Origin: Dichotomocladium elegans
Taxonomy: Eukaryota; Mucoromycota; Mucoromycetes; Mucorales; Lichtheimiaceae
Length of the DNA: 64,000 nt
NCBI GenBank assembly: GCA_025716815.1
Contig: JAIXMN010000041.1
Coordinates: 1-64,000, forward strand
Reading direction: 5' to 3'
This document shows, in pieces, positions 54,787 to 64,000 of this stretch (position 1 is the first letter of the stretch; the number at the start of each line of letters is the position of its first letter). The notes below the pieces were generated by a model that saw only the letters and a program-made list of their open reading frames with translations, did not search any database and had not been told where the DNA came from. A program made the position numbers and the translations under genes.

Positions 54787-57777
54787 GACACTTTCACTCG
54801 CCGTACACTTTTTTACGGTGGCTAATAGTTTACCCCTGACGACAACAATAACAACATCTCAAACACCACCACCAACACCTCCAAACGTGCACCCCATAGT
54901 GCAGGAACCCCCACCGCGATCCCCAGAAGGAACACCCCAAGTCCAATCGGCCGCCCCATCGACTTTGCACAACTCCCAAACATCGCGCATCCCAATCTCC
55001 AGCGGAATCAGTAAACGCCGTTTATCGAACACCTCAGTCCGCCCATCACATCTCCCCGAGATTAAAAAGAACCGCATCTCGGCTACTCGATCCCCGACAT
55101 TGCACTCCCCGACCGAGTTCCAGTTTACCTTCGAAATGGGAGCCGCATCAAAAGAAAAACTGACAGCAACAGCCATCCAAAAAACAAAAAATTTTTCCCC
55201 AGCCGCAACTATGGTTGTAGAACACGAGGCCCTTTTCCGAAAAGTGTGCAAGGAACTCGTCTGCCCCACGTGCCGGCTCCCCAATGGGATTTGCAAGAAC
55301 GGCAGTAACAAGGCAACCCCCCCTCGGCCACAATACAAGTGTAAGTGTGGCACCACTTACACTTTCTCTGCCATGGAAAAGCTACTCGCTGCGCATGTAG
55401 CTGCTGAAGCTCCCAGTGCCCCACTGGAGCCCGTGCCTGCCCCTGTGCCTGTCCACACGCCTTCCAGTAACCAAATGGCCATGGACGATCCTACCATGGT
55501 ACCACCTGCTGCCGTGTCTGCCCCTCTTGTTTTCGAACACCATGAAGCCCTTCCAGACTTTATGCATAAAATCATGGAAGAGCTCAATGCCACCCGCCAC
55601 CGCGTCGACCAGCTCGAGTCGCTCCTTGCTGAAAATCAGCAATTAAAGGACAAGCTCGCTGCTGCGGAGAACACGATCGCTGCTCTGCAGCGCCAATTAG
55701 GCGTGCAGTCTCAAGATGAGGTCGGCCTACACGTTAAAGTGCCCTTAGATGCTCCTACTGGCACCGCCGCCTCAAAGTATGCCACCGCGGAACCCACGCC
55801 ACTCACATGGGCAGACCGTGTGCAGAACGGCTCGCCCTCCCCCACGAAAAAGTCCAAATGGATCCTGACCCCCCGCCGCGCTGCTGCACTCTCGCGGGTT
55901 TTTGGTTTTGTCTCTGGTGACCAAGGTTTCCGGTACGTGTACCTCCCCAGCAAGTTCCGTCTCCCGACCAAGGATCTCCGCGCACGTCTACGTCAACTTG
56001 GATGTGATAATGCACGTCTTTTGGATGTGCATTACCCTGACCGACAGGTAGTGGCTATCCTTCTCCACAATGATTATGCGGAGGAGTTTATTGCCTTGCT
56101 GGCCAAGCACCGGATCCCGGTGATAGAGGACTTTGATCCTCGTGATCCAAAGCACCTCCGTGACCCCAAATTCGCGGCACTCTCTGAGGAGGAGCGTCGC
56201 GAAAAGGCCGCCGAACTACACAAGCAACGGCTTCTTAAGGCCGTCGATTTCATTCGCGCGCCAGTTAAGTACGCCGTTGCCAGAGCCTTCACTGCTAACG
56301 GATGGTTTACCCCTGTAGATCTTCAAGAAATCCTGTCCGCCCCCAACACAAAACGCACCACTGCCGCAACCACCGCCAATCCTTTTGTCACCGAAGCCCC
56401 GATGAACGTTGACGTCGAGGGCACACAAAACAGCTCCACACCCATTGACGACGAACTCATGTCTGTCTCTGGCTCATCTTCATCTCGCACCACCTCCAAC
56501 CCCGATAGTCAATAATTATGTTAAAAAACATAACTATTACTATTTGGAATGCCAATGGCTTACAACGGCATCTTATTGAAAACATCCTAACATACACTCC
56601 TTCTACCTCCCTTCTCTTTATCACCGAAACTTGGCTCCTTTCCCCTCACTCATACCCCACACCCTGGCAACAGCACCACGTCTATGGTCGCCGCCTTGAA
56701 AACGCATTCGTGGGCAGCATGGGGATTTCACTCTTAGTAAATCCCGTTTGCCCTTACCCAGTAACATTCCTCCCTTCCGATTCCCCCTATGTACTCTCCT
56801 GTCTCTTTTGTGATACTCTCATTCATTGCCTCTACCTCCCGCCATCCCTCCCAGATAACGAAGCCCTCGACGTCCTTACAAGCATCCCGCTCACATGGCC
56901 CAGCGCATCCAATACCATCCTCTGCGGCGACTTCAATGCCCGCATTGGCCGATTTGTTGGCGACCATGTACTCACCCGACGCGGCACCCTCTTCTTAGAG
57001 TGGATCCAAGCCAACGGCCTCTACCATTGGAATGCCTCCCTCGCCTTTGGTATGCCAACCTATCTCCGACTCTGGGGATCCAGCATCATCGACTGGTTCC
57101 TGAGCTCTGCACCTCTTGTCGACCCGCATCTCGACGTCCAGGACGACTTATCGATTGGTTCCGATCACAAGATGGTGCATCTCACCTTTGCAGCACCCAC
57201 CACCGAGCCACCCCCCTCTAATCAGCACACTAGACGTCTTTGGAATTTAAGCAAGCTGGAAGACTCAAAGAAGACTGCACATTATGTGCAGCTCTTCACC
57301 GAGCTCAACCAGCCTCTGCTTGATTCTCTGACGGATCTAGTTAGAGAAGATCATCTTCGTCCCGATTTTGATCAACTCCATGACCAGCTGTGTGAGGCGA
57401 TCTACCAAGCCCTGGATAGCAGCCTCGGATCCCGCCCGCCGCCCCGCAGATCCTGCAAGTGGTTCTGGTCCCGCGCCCTCGAAGAAGCCATGGACAACCG
57501 TGAAAGATGTTATCGCCAATGGCGCCGTGCTCGGGATGGTGTTAGTAAGCTTTCGCGATGGGTTGCCTATCAAGAAGCTGCTGCCCTTGCCCGCCGCGCC
57601 CTCCAGCAGCGTCGTCGTCAGACGTGGCGTGCGTTCTGTGACCGGTTAGCTGCTGGTGATTTCAGCAAAGCTACCGCGACCATCTCCAAAATCAGACGTA
57701 ACCGACGGCTCAATCCCACCTTTGTGGATCCTCGCGGTCCGCAGGTGGCTGCCGATCGGATGGCCGACCATCTTGGC
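54787..57777 (+). mobile_element. LINE copy 5, diverged and mosaic, 3' part missing
   Basis: Starts TTTCACTCGCCGTACAC like the others but differs at many positions, except in two tracts (about 56,098-56,930 and 57,622-57,777) that are nearly identical to the array copies. It ends abruptly in ORF2 at GACCATCTTGG. No tRNA-like junction repeat. Confidence 0.88.
55136..56515 (+). CDS. LINE copy 5 ORF1 (459 aa from first ATG)
   Basis: Intact frame homologous to copy 3 ORF1: Cys cluster CPTCRLPNG...PQYKCKCGTTYTF, coiled coil RHRVDQLESLLAENQQLKDK, C-terminal RNA-binding-like domain. Mainly conservative changes up to about residue 320, then identical to copy 3. The frame is also open and conserved upstream of the ATG. 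Confidence 0.85.
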   Translation: MGAASKEKLTATAIQKTKNFSPAATMVVEHEALFRKVCKELVCPTCRLPNGICKNGSNKATPPRPQYKCKCGTTYTFSAMEKLLAAHVAAEAPSAPLEPVPAPVPVHTPSSNQMAMDDPTMVPPAAVSAPLVFEHHEALPDFMHKIMEELNATRHRVDQLESLLAENQQLKDKLAAAENTIAALQRQLGVQSQDEVGLHVKVPLDAPTGTAASKYATAEPTPLTWADRVQNGSPSPTKKSKWILTPRRAAALSRVFGFVSGDQGFRYVYLPSKFRLPTKDLRARLRQLGCDNARLLDVHYPDRQVVAILLHNDYAEEFIALLAKHRIPVIEDFDPRDPKHLRDPKFAALSEEERREKAAELHKQRLLKAVDFIRAPVKYAVARAFTANGWFTPVDLQEILSAPNTKRTTAATTANPFVTEAPMNVDVEGTQNSSTPIDDELMSVSGSSSSRTTSNPDSQ

Positions 57778-57786
57778 AAAAATTGA
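56518..57786 (+). pseudogene. LINE copy 5 ORF2, truncated before the RT
   Basis: Endonuclease domain complete (WNANGL, TETW, CGDFNAR, GSDHKM) and the linker present. The frame leaves LINE sequence after MADHLG and stops at 57,786. The reverse transcriptase is missing, so the copy cannot move by itself. Confidence 0.87.
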
Positions 57787-58655
57787 ATTTTGTGTCCGTA
57801 AAGCGTGGAGTTCGAAAAATTGGGTGTGTCCCCAAAAAAATTTCACTAACATCTGTGACCACATAGCCTGCGTTCATTTTTTTTCTGAAGTAGCAATCTG
57901 CCCCATTCTTTTACCAGCTGCTAATGCCGCGACATTGTCAACAGAGGACAGCTTTAGTAATGGCTCGCGCAGAGACTAATAAGTTTGAAATTAGTAGCGT
58001 GTCATTTCCACATCATGCGTGCATCTCTGTCCAATTCAGTAATTTCGGTCTTACGCTTTTTCTAATTACGAACCGCCTGCCATCTGTAGTGGAATGGGTG
58101 GATTCCCCTTCAAGATTCAGCATCAAGAATATTCCTGCAAGCAAATGTCTATCATCTTGACGAGTGCTTTCTCATAATCACGTTATTTCGCATAATTCAG
58201 GCCTGCAGTTTTGTACAATTGGCATTAGCTTCACCGCCTCCCGCAAAGCAAACAAAGATTGCCATGTGCACAAAGAACGAGCAATGTTCCCCGAAGATTC
58301 GGTGTCAGTAGCATCACGCTCTGTAGATGTCGGCATTGCAGTTGATCGATCTGGAATTGTTACTTATTTCTTGTAAGTCTTGCGCAGACTTTGTAAAATC
58401 AGATTGCATGTACTCCAAACTAATTAGAACAACTGAACAGTTGTAAAAGAGTAATGGAACTTCGCACATTTGTAATTGACGCAAGGATTGGAAGAAAATG
58501 TCAGGAATGTAAGGAATGTAACGGAATGCCAGATGTGCCAGGAGTGCGATCTTGGACTGCGTAATCACCGGCAAGTATGAATTGCTAGCATAAAATTGAG
58601 GAATTGGTCATAGTTGTATTTCTCTGTGGTATGCTCAAAAGAAATAAATTGGGGA
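57787..58655. other. No recognisable gene
   Basis: AT-rich; open frames are short and motif-free. Confidence 0.45.
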
Positions 58656-58661
58656 ATTACT

Positions 58662-58763
58662 ACGTACACGGAAAAAAATGACTACGTACACGGAAAATTT
58701 TTGGGCACTTTAGTATACCCATCTTGAACGTGCACGGAAAATCAGAGACAACGTACACGGAAA
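58662..58763 (+). repeat. Four copies of ACGTACACGGAAA, possible subterminal repeats
   Basis: The motif lies at 58,662, 58,684, 58,728 (one substitution, ACGTGCACGGAAA) and 58,751, all in direct orientation. Clustered short repeats near the end are a feature of CACTA-type elements; this may mark the left end of the Plavaka-like element. Confidence 0.5.
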
Positions 58764-58769
58764 GATATA

Positions 58770-59372
58770 TTGGTTATCAGACAGTGGATTGCCCACCTAG
58801 CGCACCTTGTTTGACATATATCATTTAATAGATGTACTATGTGTACAGTCATTGATAGCAACCAGTATTGATACATACTACGCTGAATCTCTATAAGGGC
58901 GGTTGGCAAGGTAATAGCCATTGTAGCACTTGTCTCCAGTATGTAGTATATAAAGTGCTTGAGAATTTTCTAGGCTGTCGTTAACAATGTCACAGTGCAA
59001 AAAATAAACATACAATGGCAATTAGTTACAGTAAGTTTGACTGTTTGAATTAGAGTTTGCAAGAGGTAAATGAGTACAGCATTTAATATACAGCACAATC
59101 CCTACAAGCATTGATTGGTATTTTTCATCTTTTTTTTTTTCGCGAAGTAGGTTTTGAAGAGTAATTGTCCTATGAAGATGATCTATGAACGCTAGAATAC
59201 CAAGGTCACACTTTGCTCTTCAGTCCAATCTCACGTATGACTCATCTTGAAATAACCCCGCACCGAGCAGCCTCTGTAAAAGTACTAAACGCCTAGGCTG
59301 TAGGAAGTTTCCTATTTTTTCTTGATTTATTACTACTATCGTAAAAAACACAAAAAGCCAGCAGCCTAATAA
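58770..59372. other. No recognisable gene
   Basis: AT-rich sequence between the short repeats and the fragment at 59,373. Nothing supported. Confidence 0.4.
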
Positions 59373-59504
59373 ATGGAGAATATCATCAACACGTCTTATC
59401 GTACTCGCGACGATCTCAAAACTGTTATCCGTGAGTACGCTATTGCAAACGGCTTTGATGTCACTGCGCCCAGGAGGAGGAATAAGGTACTTTATTCCTA
59501 GGAA
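59373..59504 (+). pseudogene. Possible MULE/FAR1-like N-terminal fragment
   Basis: An ATG-initiated stretch encodes SYRTRDDLKTVIREYAIANG followed by FDVTAPRRRNK, then a stop. This pattern (aromatic, helix, YA..NGF.V...R..K) resembles the N-terminal DNA-binding domain of Mutator-like/FAR1 proteins. No following zinc or catalytic segment found, so probably a fragment. Confidence 0.35.
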
Positions 59505-60036
59505 TATGAGTTTCAGGTTGGTGAGTGACCCACACCCCCAAGTTCCCAGGATAGGTGACACGAATAAATGGTCCATAATTAGTATGTCTGCGTTGCACAC
59601 TCCTATCTTCAAATCGTTAATGTTTGGTATCCACGTGCTACCTTGTGATGAGCACACTTGTTCTATCAAAAAAGTTGATGTATAAAAAAAGCACGGATGA
59701 AAAAATGCAGCAGTAAATGTTTCCCTAAAAGGGAACATGGATACAGTGCATTCATTGCATTTGCCAAGCAATGAATCAAAAGAAATGAGGTTCCAAAAAT
59801 AATTAGAAAGCTCGGCATTTTGCTTTCTATGGGGAGCACGATCTCACATGCTCCGTAAAAGACGGTTCGATTTGTGGATTGGATCAAACCAAGACAAGTT
59901 GCTTGGCAAATGCTTGATACAAGTCCATTGCCAAGAGTTTCAATAATGGATGCTTTTATTGACTCATTGCAAAGAATCTTTATATAAGGGCAGCAATGAA
60001 AGAAGCAAAACAATTTATCAGCTTTATTTACTTACC
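59505..60036. other. 5' flank of the Plavaka-like transposase gene
   Basis: No gene supported. A TATATAAG box lies at about 59,980, some 55 bp before the start codon, and could be the promoter. Confidence 0.4.
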
Positions 60037-63000
60037 ATGTCAGATCGCACCGATACCACTGGACAGCTAACAATGTGCGTCTGTCCACAATGCGTTCAGC
60101 AGAATCCTGCCCGCCAATATGGGATTGTCAATATCAGAACATGGCGGGAGCATTTCGAACGCTCCATTGATACCAATCCAGTCCAGGCTCTCCAGAATGG
60201 TACATTGGTTCAAAAGCCCATGCTGCATAAAACTTACTCTATATATGCGTGGATAGGCAGTGATACAATAATGGAAACAGCGGGAATGTTTCCACCTACT
60301 GTGTATGGTATGTTCTTGTCATTTGCTGGTCTCACTGGAAGCTTATTGTTGTGGTTGTTATTGTCTCGTTGCAGACGAGCTGCCTGAAGAGCATTTCGAC
60401 GGAAGCGATAGCGTAATTCCCGAGATCACGAGTGAAGACGAAATGAATCAAGCCATCGACATTGAGTTTGATGGTGTGATTGAGGACGACGAGGTTTGTG
60501 AACTTAAATAAAAATTAATGCCCTATTAATAAGGTCTCTCAATCACAAGCAGACAACAGACACACCTACATCTACCCCGTTGGACTTCCTTACACATCCT
60601 TTGCCGTTCATATTTCTCTTCCTTGTCCTGTTCCAGCTGCACCATTTATCTGAGCGGGCGGCGAACGTCCTCATCGGTTTTGTCACCATGTTGCTAGTCA
60701 GTCTCGGAGCCATTGCGCAACAGAATACTCTTCCTGACACAATCGCCGGCTGGAAAAGATGGATTGGATTCGAGAGTCTTACCGATGACCTTCGGATGTA
60801 TAGTGCATGTCCTGTATGCCATGGTATCTTTCTGCAACCCGGTCCTCAGACATGCACGAAGCAGAGCCACCAGATGAATGGGACACTGTGTGGTGCACAG
60901 CTGTGTAAATTGACGTCAAGCAACCGGCCTGTACCCATCAAGCAGTATGCATACTACCCGCTTGCTCAGAGCCTAAAAAAGCTCTTTTTACGACATGATT
61001 TCGAGACCAAGATCACACAGTGGCAACTTCGGAACACGCAGAACGGTATCTTCCATGACGTATACGACGGCATGGCGTGGCGTGGATTGAAGGACCCCAA
61101 CGATATCAACCAACCATTTGTTCGAGACGGCCGTTCCTTGATGTTGACCTTAAACGTCGATTGGTTTGCTCCTTTTGATTCTGGGTACTCTTGCGGTGCC
61201 ATATACCTTATGGTAAACAATTTGCCTCGTGCCGACCGCTATAAAACAGAGAATGTAATCCTTGTTGGTGTGATGCCTGGACCAAAAGAGCCGAGTACAT
61301 ACGAGGTGAACCACTACCTGAAACCGCTCATTGACGATCTTCTCCCACTCTTTCGCGGCATTATGATCCCAACATTCCAACAACCCAATGGCGCAATCAT
61401 TCGAGCAGCTTTGTTCAACATCGCTTGTGACATTCCTGCTGGGCGAAAGGTTGGTGGATTTACTTCGCATGCCAGCACGCGAGCATGTCATAAATGTACG
61501 CGCGAGTTCCGTGTTTTCCCTGACACTACGAAGCTTGACTATTCTGGGTACCAAGTCCTCGACCCATTAAGGACCAAGGCTGATAATGCATACGCTGCTG
61601 AGCGTTGGCGTACAGCGACATCGCCTTCAGAGCGCTATGACATCGAACGATCAACAGGAACGCGATGGTCGGAAATTCACAGGCTTGCCTATTTCGATCC
61701 AGTACAAGGCACAGTCATCGATGTTATGCACAATTGCTTCCTGGGAACTGCTGACGGATGGTGCGTGTATGGAGGACGCGCGGGCTACTGAATGACACCA
61801 TTGGAGCCCAAATGCAGAAATTGGCCGACGGTGTCGTGCTGCCACCGGGTATCCCTTCGCTGCAACGCAAAATCGATCGCAAATTTGGTTTCATGACAGC
61901 TGACGACTGGAAAGCATGGTGTCTGGTATATTCACCATTCGTTTTGAAGAATTTCCTGCCTCGAGCCGAGTTCAAGAACTGGATGGACTTTGTTTCTGCC
62001 TGCCGAATCCTCGCGAAAACGACGATCACATACGCCGATATTGACGAGGCGCATGGGTTCCTCGAGCATTTTGTGCGCGGCTGCGAGCGGATATACGGTC
62101 CTGAGATCATCACGCCTAATATGCATCTACATCTGCACTTACGCGAAGTGATCGAGGATTTTGGGCCTGTCTATGCGTTCTGGCTATTCAGCTTCGAACG
62201 ATATAACGGGTTCATGAAAGCCGCAGCAACGAACCAAAAGGACTCTTTAGAGCTTACTTTTATGAAGCGCTTTATCGAGAAGACCAGCGCAGTCGACTTC
62301 GTTCATCGTGAGGCCAGGCGCTTTTCCGGTAGGAATCTTGAGTTGCGCTTACTCTTGAAGATTGCTGGTCAATCTCGCACACTCCAGCAGCAAGCAGTCC
62401 ATCCCCATTTCGAGCCACTTACGTTTGCGGCTTTATCCACAGACCCAGCAGTCAATGTCTTTGGATCGGAACCAATCCCACCGGATACAGCTGCGTCAAT
62501 GCGTGATGGCAAAAAAGCGAACTTACTCGGCACCATTACCTACGAACTGCTGGTCCAGTTTTACCAGGCCAGCTATGGAGAGGAAGAAGTTCGCCATCTG
62601 AACAATGCAGCACGCAGGCCGGCGTCATACGTTTTGCCTGAGATTGAGAAATTTAGAACCATCGAGATCTTTGGGCAAACGTACCGATCAGCAACAGCTC
62701 GCTCAATCCGTGGTTCGCACATACAGGCATTGTTTCTTGACACAAGTAACCGTGTTGTTGCCTGGACTGGTCAAGTACAATTTTACTTTCGTCACGTCCT
62801 TGTTGTGAACCGCATTCCGACCGTCCACTACTTCGCATTTGTCCATTGGTATCGTACCCATGCTTCAACACAGCGCTTTGCCGACGAAGGTCTCGAGGAA
62901 TGGCGCAACAGCTTTATGAGTGAAGACCGCGATTGCATCTTACCCATACATAGAATCTTTTCCCAAGTTGCCATTGTTGCATATGGTCAGCAGCAAAACT

Positions 63001-63053
63001 CTGCAACTTCAAAGATCCTGGTTATTCCATTAGCACGCAGAATCACAGCGTAA
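60037..63053 (+). CDS. Plavaka-like (CACTA-superfamily) transposase, one apparent frameshift
   Basis: Exons are 60,037-60,307, 60,375-60,493 and 60,553 onward; introns of 67 nt (GTATGT...TTGCAG) and 59 nt (GTTTGT...AAGCAG). About 960 residues. It begins with a Cys pair (CVCPQC), then an acidic stretch, a hydrophobic segment (PFIFLFLVLFQLHHL), a zinc-like CPVCHGIF...CTKQ, and the transposase core: LMLTLNVDWFAPFDSGYSC, GVMPGPKEPSTYEVNHYLKP, FNIACDIPAGRKVGGFTSHA, CHKCTREF, RWSEIHRL and VIDVMHNCFLGT. These match the KDZ-related Plavaka type as I recall it. Near 61,755 one base is off, and the frame continues (VWRTRGLLNDT ... FSFERYNGFMK) to 63,053. Cut-and-paste transposition is the expected role. 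Confidence 0.82.
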
Positions 63054-63097
63054 TAAAGAAAGAGAAAAGTATGAATGGGGAATAGTCACTATTTTTT

Positions 63098-64000
63098 TTA
63101 CTTGGCCCAATCGGGCAAAACAGCCAGCACTTCTTCAGGGAGTACGGCCTGGTCGTCCTCAACTCTCTTCCTCTTAAGACTTTCCCGCGACTCCCTCTTT
63201 TTCCCTTGCTTTACCAGCAAGTCCAACTTTTCAAAGAACTCTGCTGCCTACAACATTACCGCATTCTTTCAGCGCAAACGTATAATGTCACCCAAACTAA
63301 GAATACCTTAACAGTTCTGTGCGCAGGTTTTTTGACCTCCACATTCCCATCGTCGTCAGAAATCTCTGGCGACATGCATTCACGCACAAGAAGACGCGAG
63401 CCACCGGGGAAGTCAGCCTCCAACGTGGCAGCATACTTCTCACAGGCTTCTTTGCGGCCCACGAGTTTCTGTATGTAACCTATGAGTATTTTAACTTATA
63501 AAGGGCCAACATAGTGGTTAATTACCTTCCACACTCGTTTGTTGCGTTTGCGCGTCTCGGCAACGGCTTTCTTCTGCGCTGGAGACAGCTTGAGAGCATC
63601 TTTCTGCCCAGAGAAAAAAGTGTGTATCTGGGAGCGTAGCTCCCGTGCACCAAGCACACAGCCGCCGACATGTCCAACGCAGTATGCGGCGATCGTTGCC
63701 GTCACCTCCTCATTGTGCGCACATCGAAACGAGCGATTGAAATCGTAACCTTGACCGGCAGAAAAGAGAGCATGCCGGTCATGGATGTTTCGCTAGCCAA
63801 CAGATATTAGACATGTTACAAAAGTTAAGTACATCAAATAATAAACGCACCACAACTCGTTCAACTCCAGGTTCGCGAGATACAGACGATGCAGCAGCGA
63901 CTGGTTGCTCTCTGGCCATGAGCGCAGACGACAAGTTGAGGAGCTGCTGCTCAATGGCCTGGTTCTTGGCCTTCAACCTGACCTGTTCGTCCTCCAGACG
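63098..64000 (-). CDS. Convergent partner gene of the Plavaka-like element (partial, at least 4 exons)
   Basis: On the minus strand and running off the right edge: exons 64,000-63,851, 63,792-63,526, 63,468-63,307 and 63,247-63,098, joined by short GT-AG introns of 58, 57 and 59 nt, all keeping one frame. The protein has a Leu/Gln helix (RLKAKNQAIEQQLLNLSSAL), a region NEEVTATIAAYCVGHVGGCV, a basic stretch (TRKRNKRVWK), an acidic SPEISDDDGN and a C-terminal coiled-coil-like EFFEKLDLLVKQGKKRE. I do not recognise a family. The stop lies 45 bp from the transposase stop, so the two genes converge and probably belong to one element. Confidence 0.7.

Noticed and set aside
59220..59771. A 183-codon minus-strand open frame
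   Set aside because: No recognisable motif, no clear promoter, and it overlaps the plus-strand fragment with the better MULE-like pattern.

Overview
The window reads as a repeat-dense block of a fungal nuclear genome. Short GT-AG introns (about 55-110 nt), a eukaryotic tRNA-Val(AAC) gene, and a mix of Tc1-like, LINE, Ty3/gypsy and Plavaka-like elements support a fungus. The element mix suggests an early-diverging (Mucoromycota-like) lineage, but nothing here proves the taxon. Apart from the tRNA gene I see no convincing host gene; nearly everything is mobile DNA.

Layout. 1-1.8 kb: degraded DNA with a tRNA-derived SINE-like piece and a transposon-end remnant. 1,792-5,439: element A, a non-autonomous DNA transposon with about 1.07-kb terminal inverted repeats (TIRs). 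5,480-25,814: a three-level nest. The outermost layer is a 1.6-kb Tc1-like element. It was split by element B (5,810-15,076, TIRs about 1.95 kb) and by element X (15,447-24,871, a different DDE transposase). X was in turn split by element C (18,014-24,673, TIRs about 1.14 kb). TA duplications flank every insertion, and removing C and X restores continuous reading frames. 28-30.7 kb: element D, a decayed relative of A/B/C on the minus strand. 30.7-37.8 kb: nested LTR material: a gypsy 3' fragment whose LTR carries a 365-bp MITE, then a solo LTR split by a nearly complete Ty3/gypsy element on the minus strand. 37,778-37,851: tRNA-Val. 37.85-54.3 kb: three near full-length LINE copies plus one truncated copy, head to tail, with a piece of the tRNA-Val 5' sequence at every junction. 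54.8-57.8 kb: a diverged, mosaic LINE copy. 58.6-64 kb: a Plavaka-like (CACTA-superfamily) transposase gene with a convergent multi-exon partner gene running off the right edge.

The most interesting content is the A/B/C/D family. B and C each encode (i) a spliced DD34E transposase, (ii) directly downstream a spliced paralogue that has lost only the first catalytic Asp (replaced by Gly) but keeps the second Asp and the Glu, and (iii) a small two-exon basic protein. Exon lengths are the same in B and C, and differences in the genes are mostly at third codon positions, so the catalytically altered paralogue looks maintained rather than decaying. D carries a related protein with Ala at the same position plus a counterpart of the small gene; A keeps only the 5' part of a D-type gene. 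B and C also differ by what looks like inversion of the two-gene cassette relative to the small gene.
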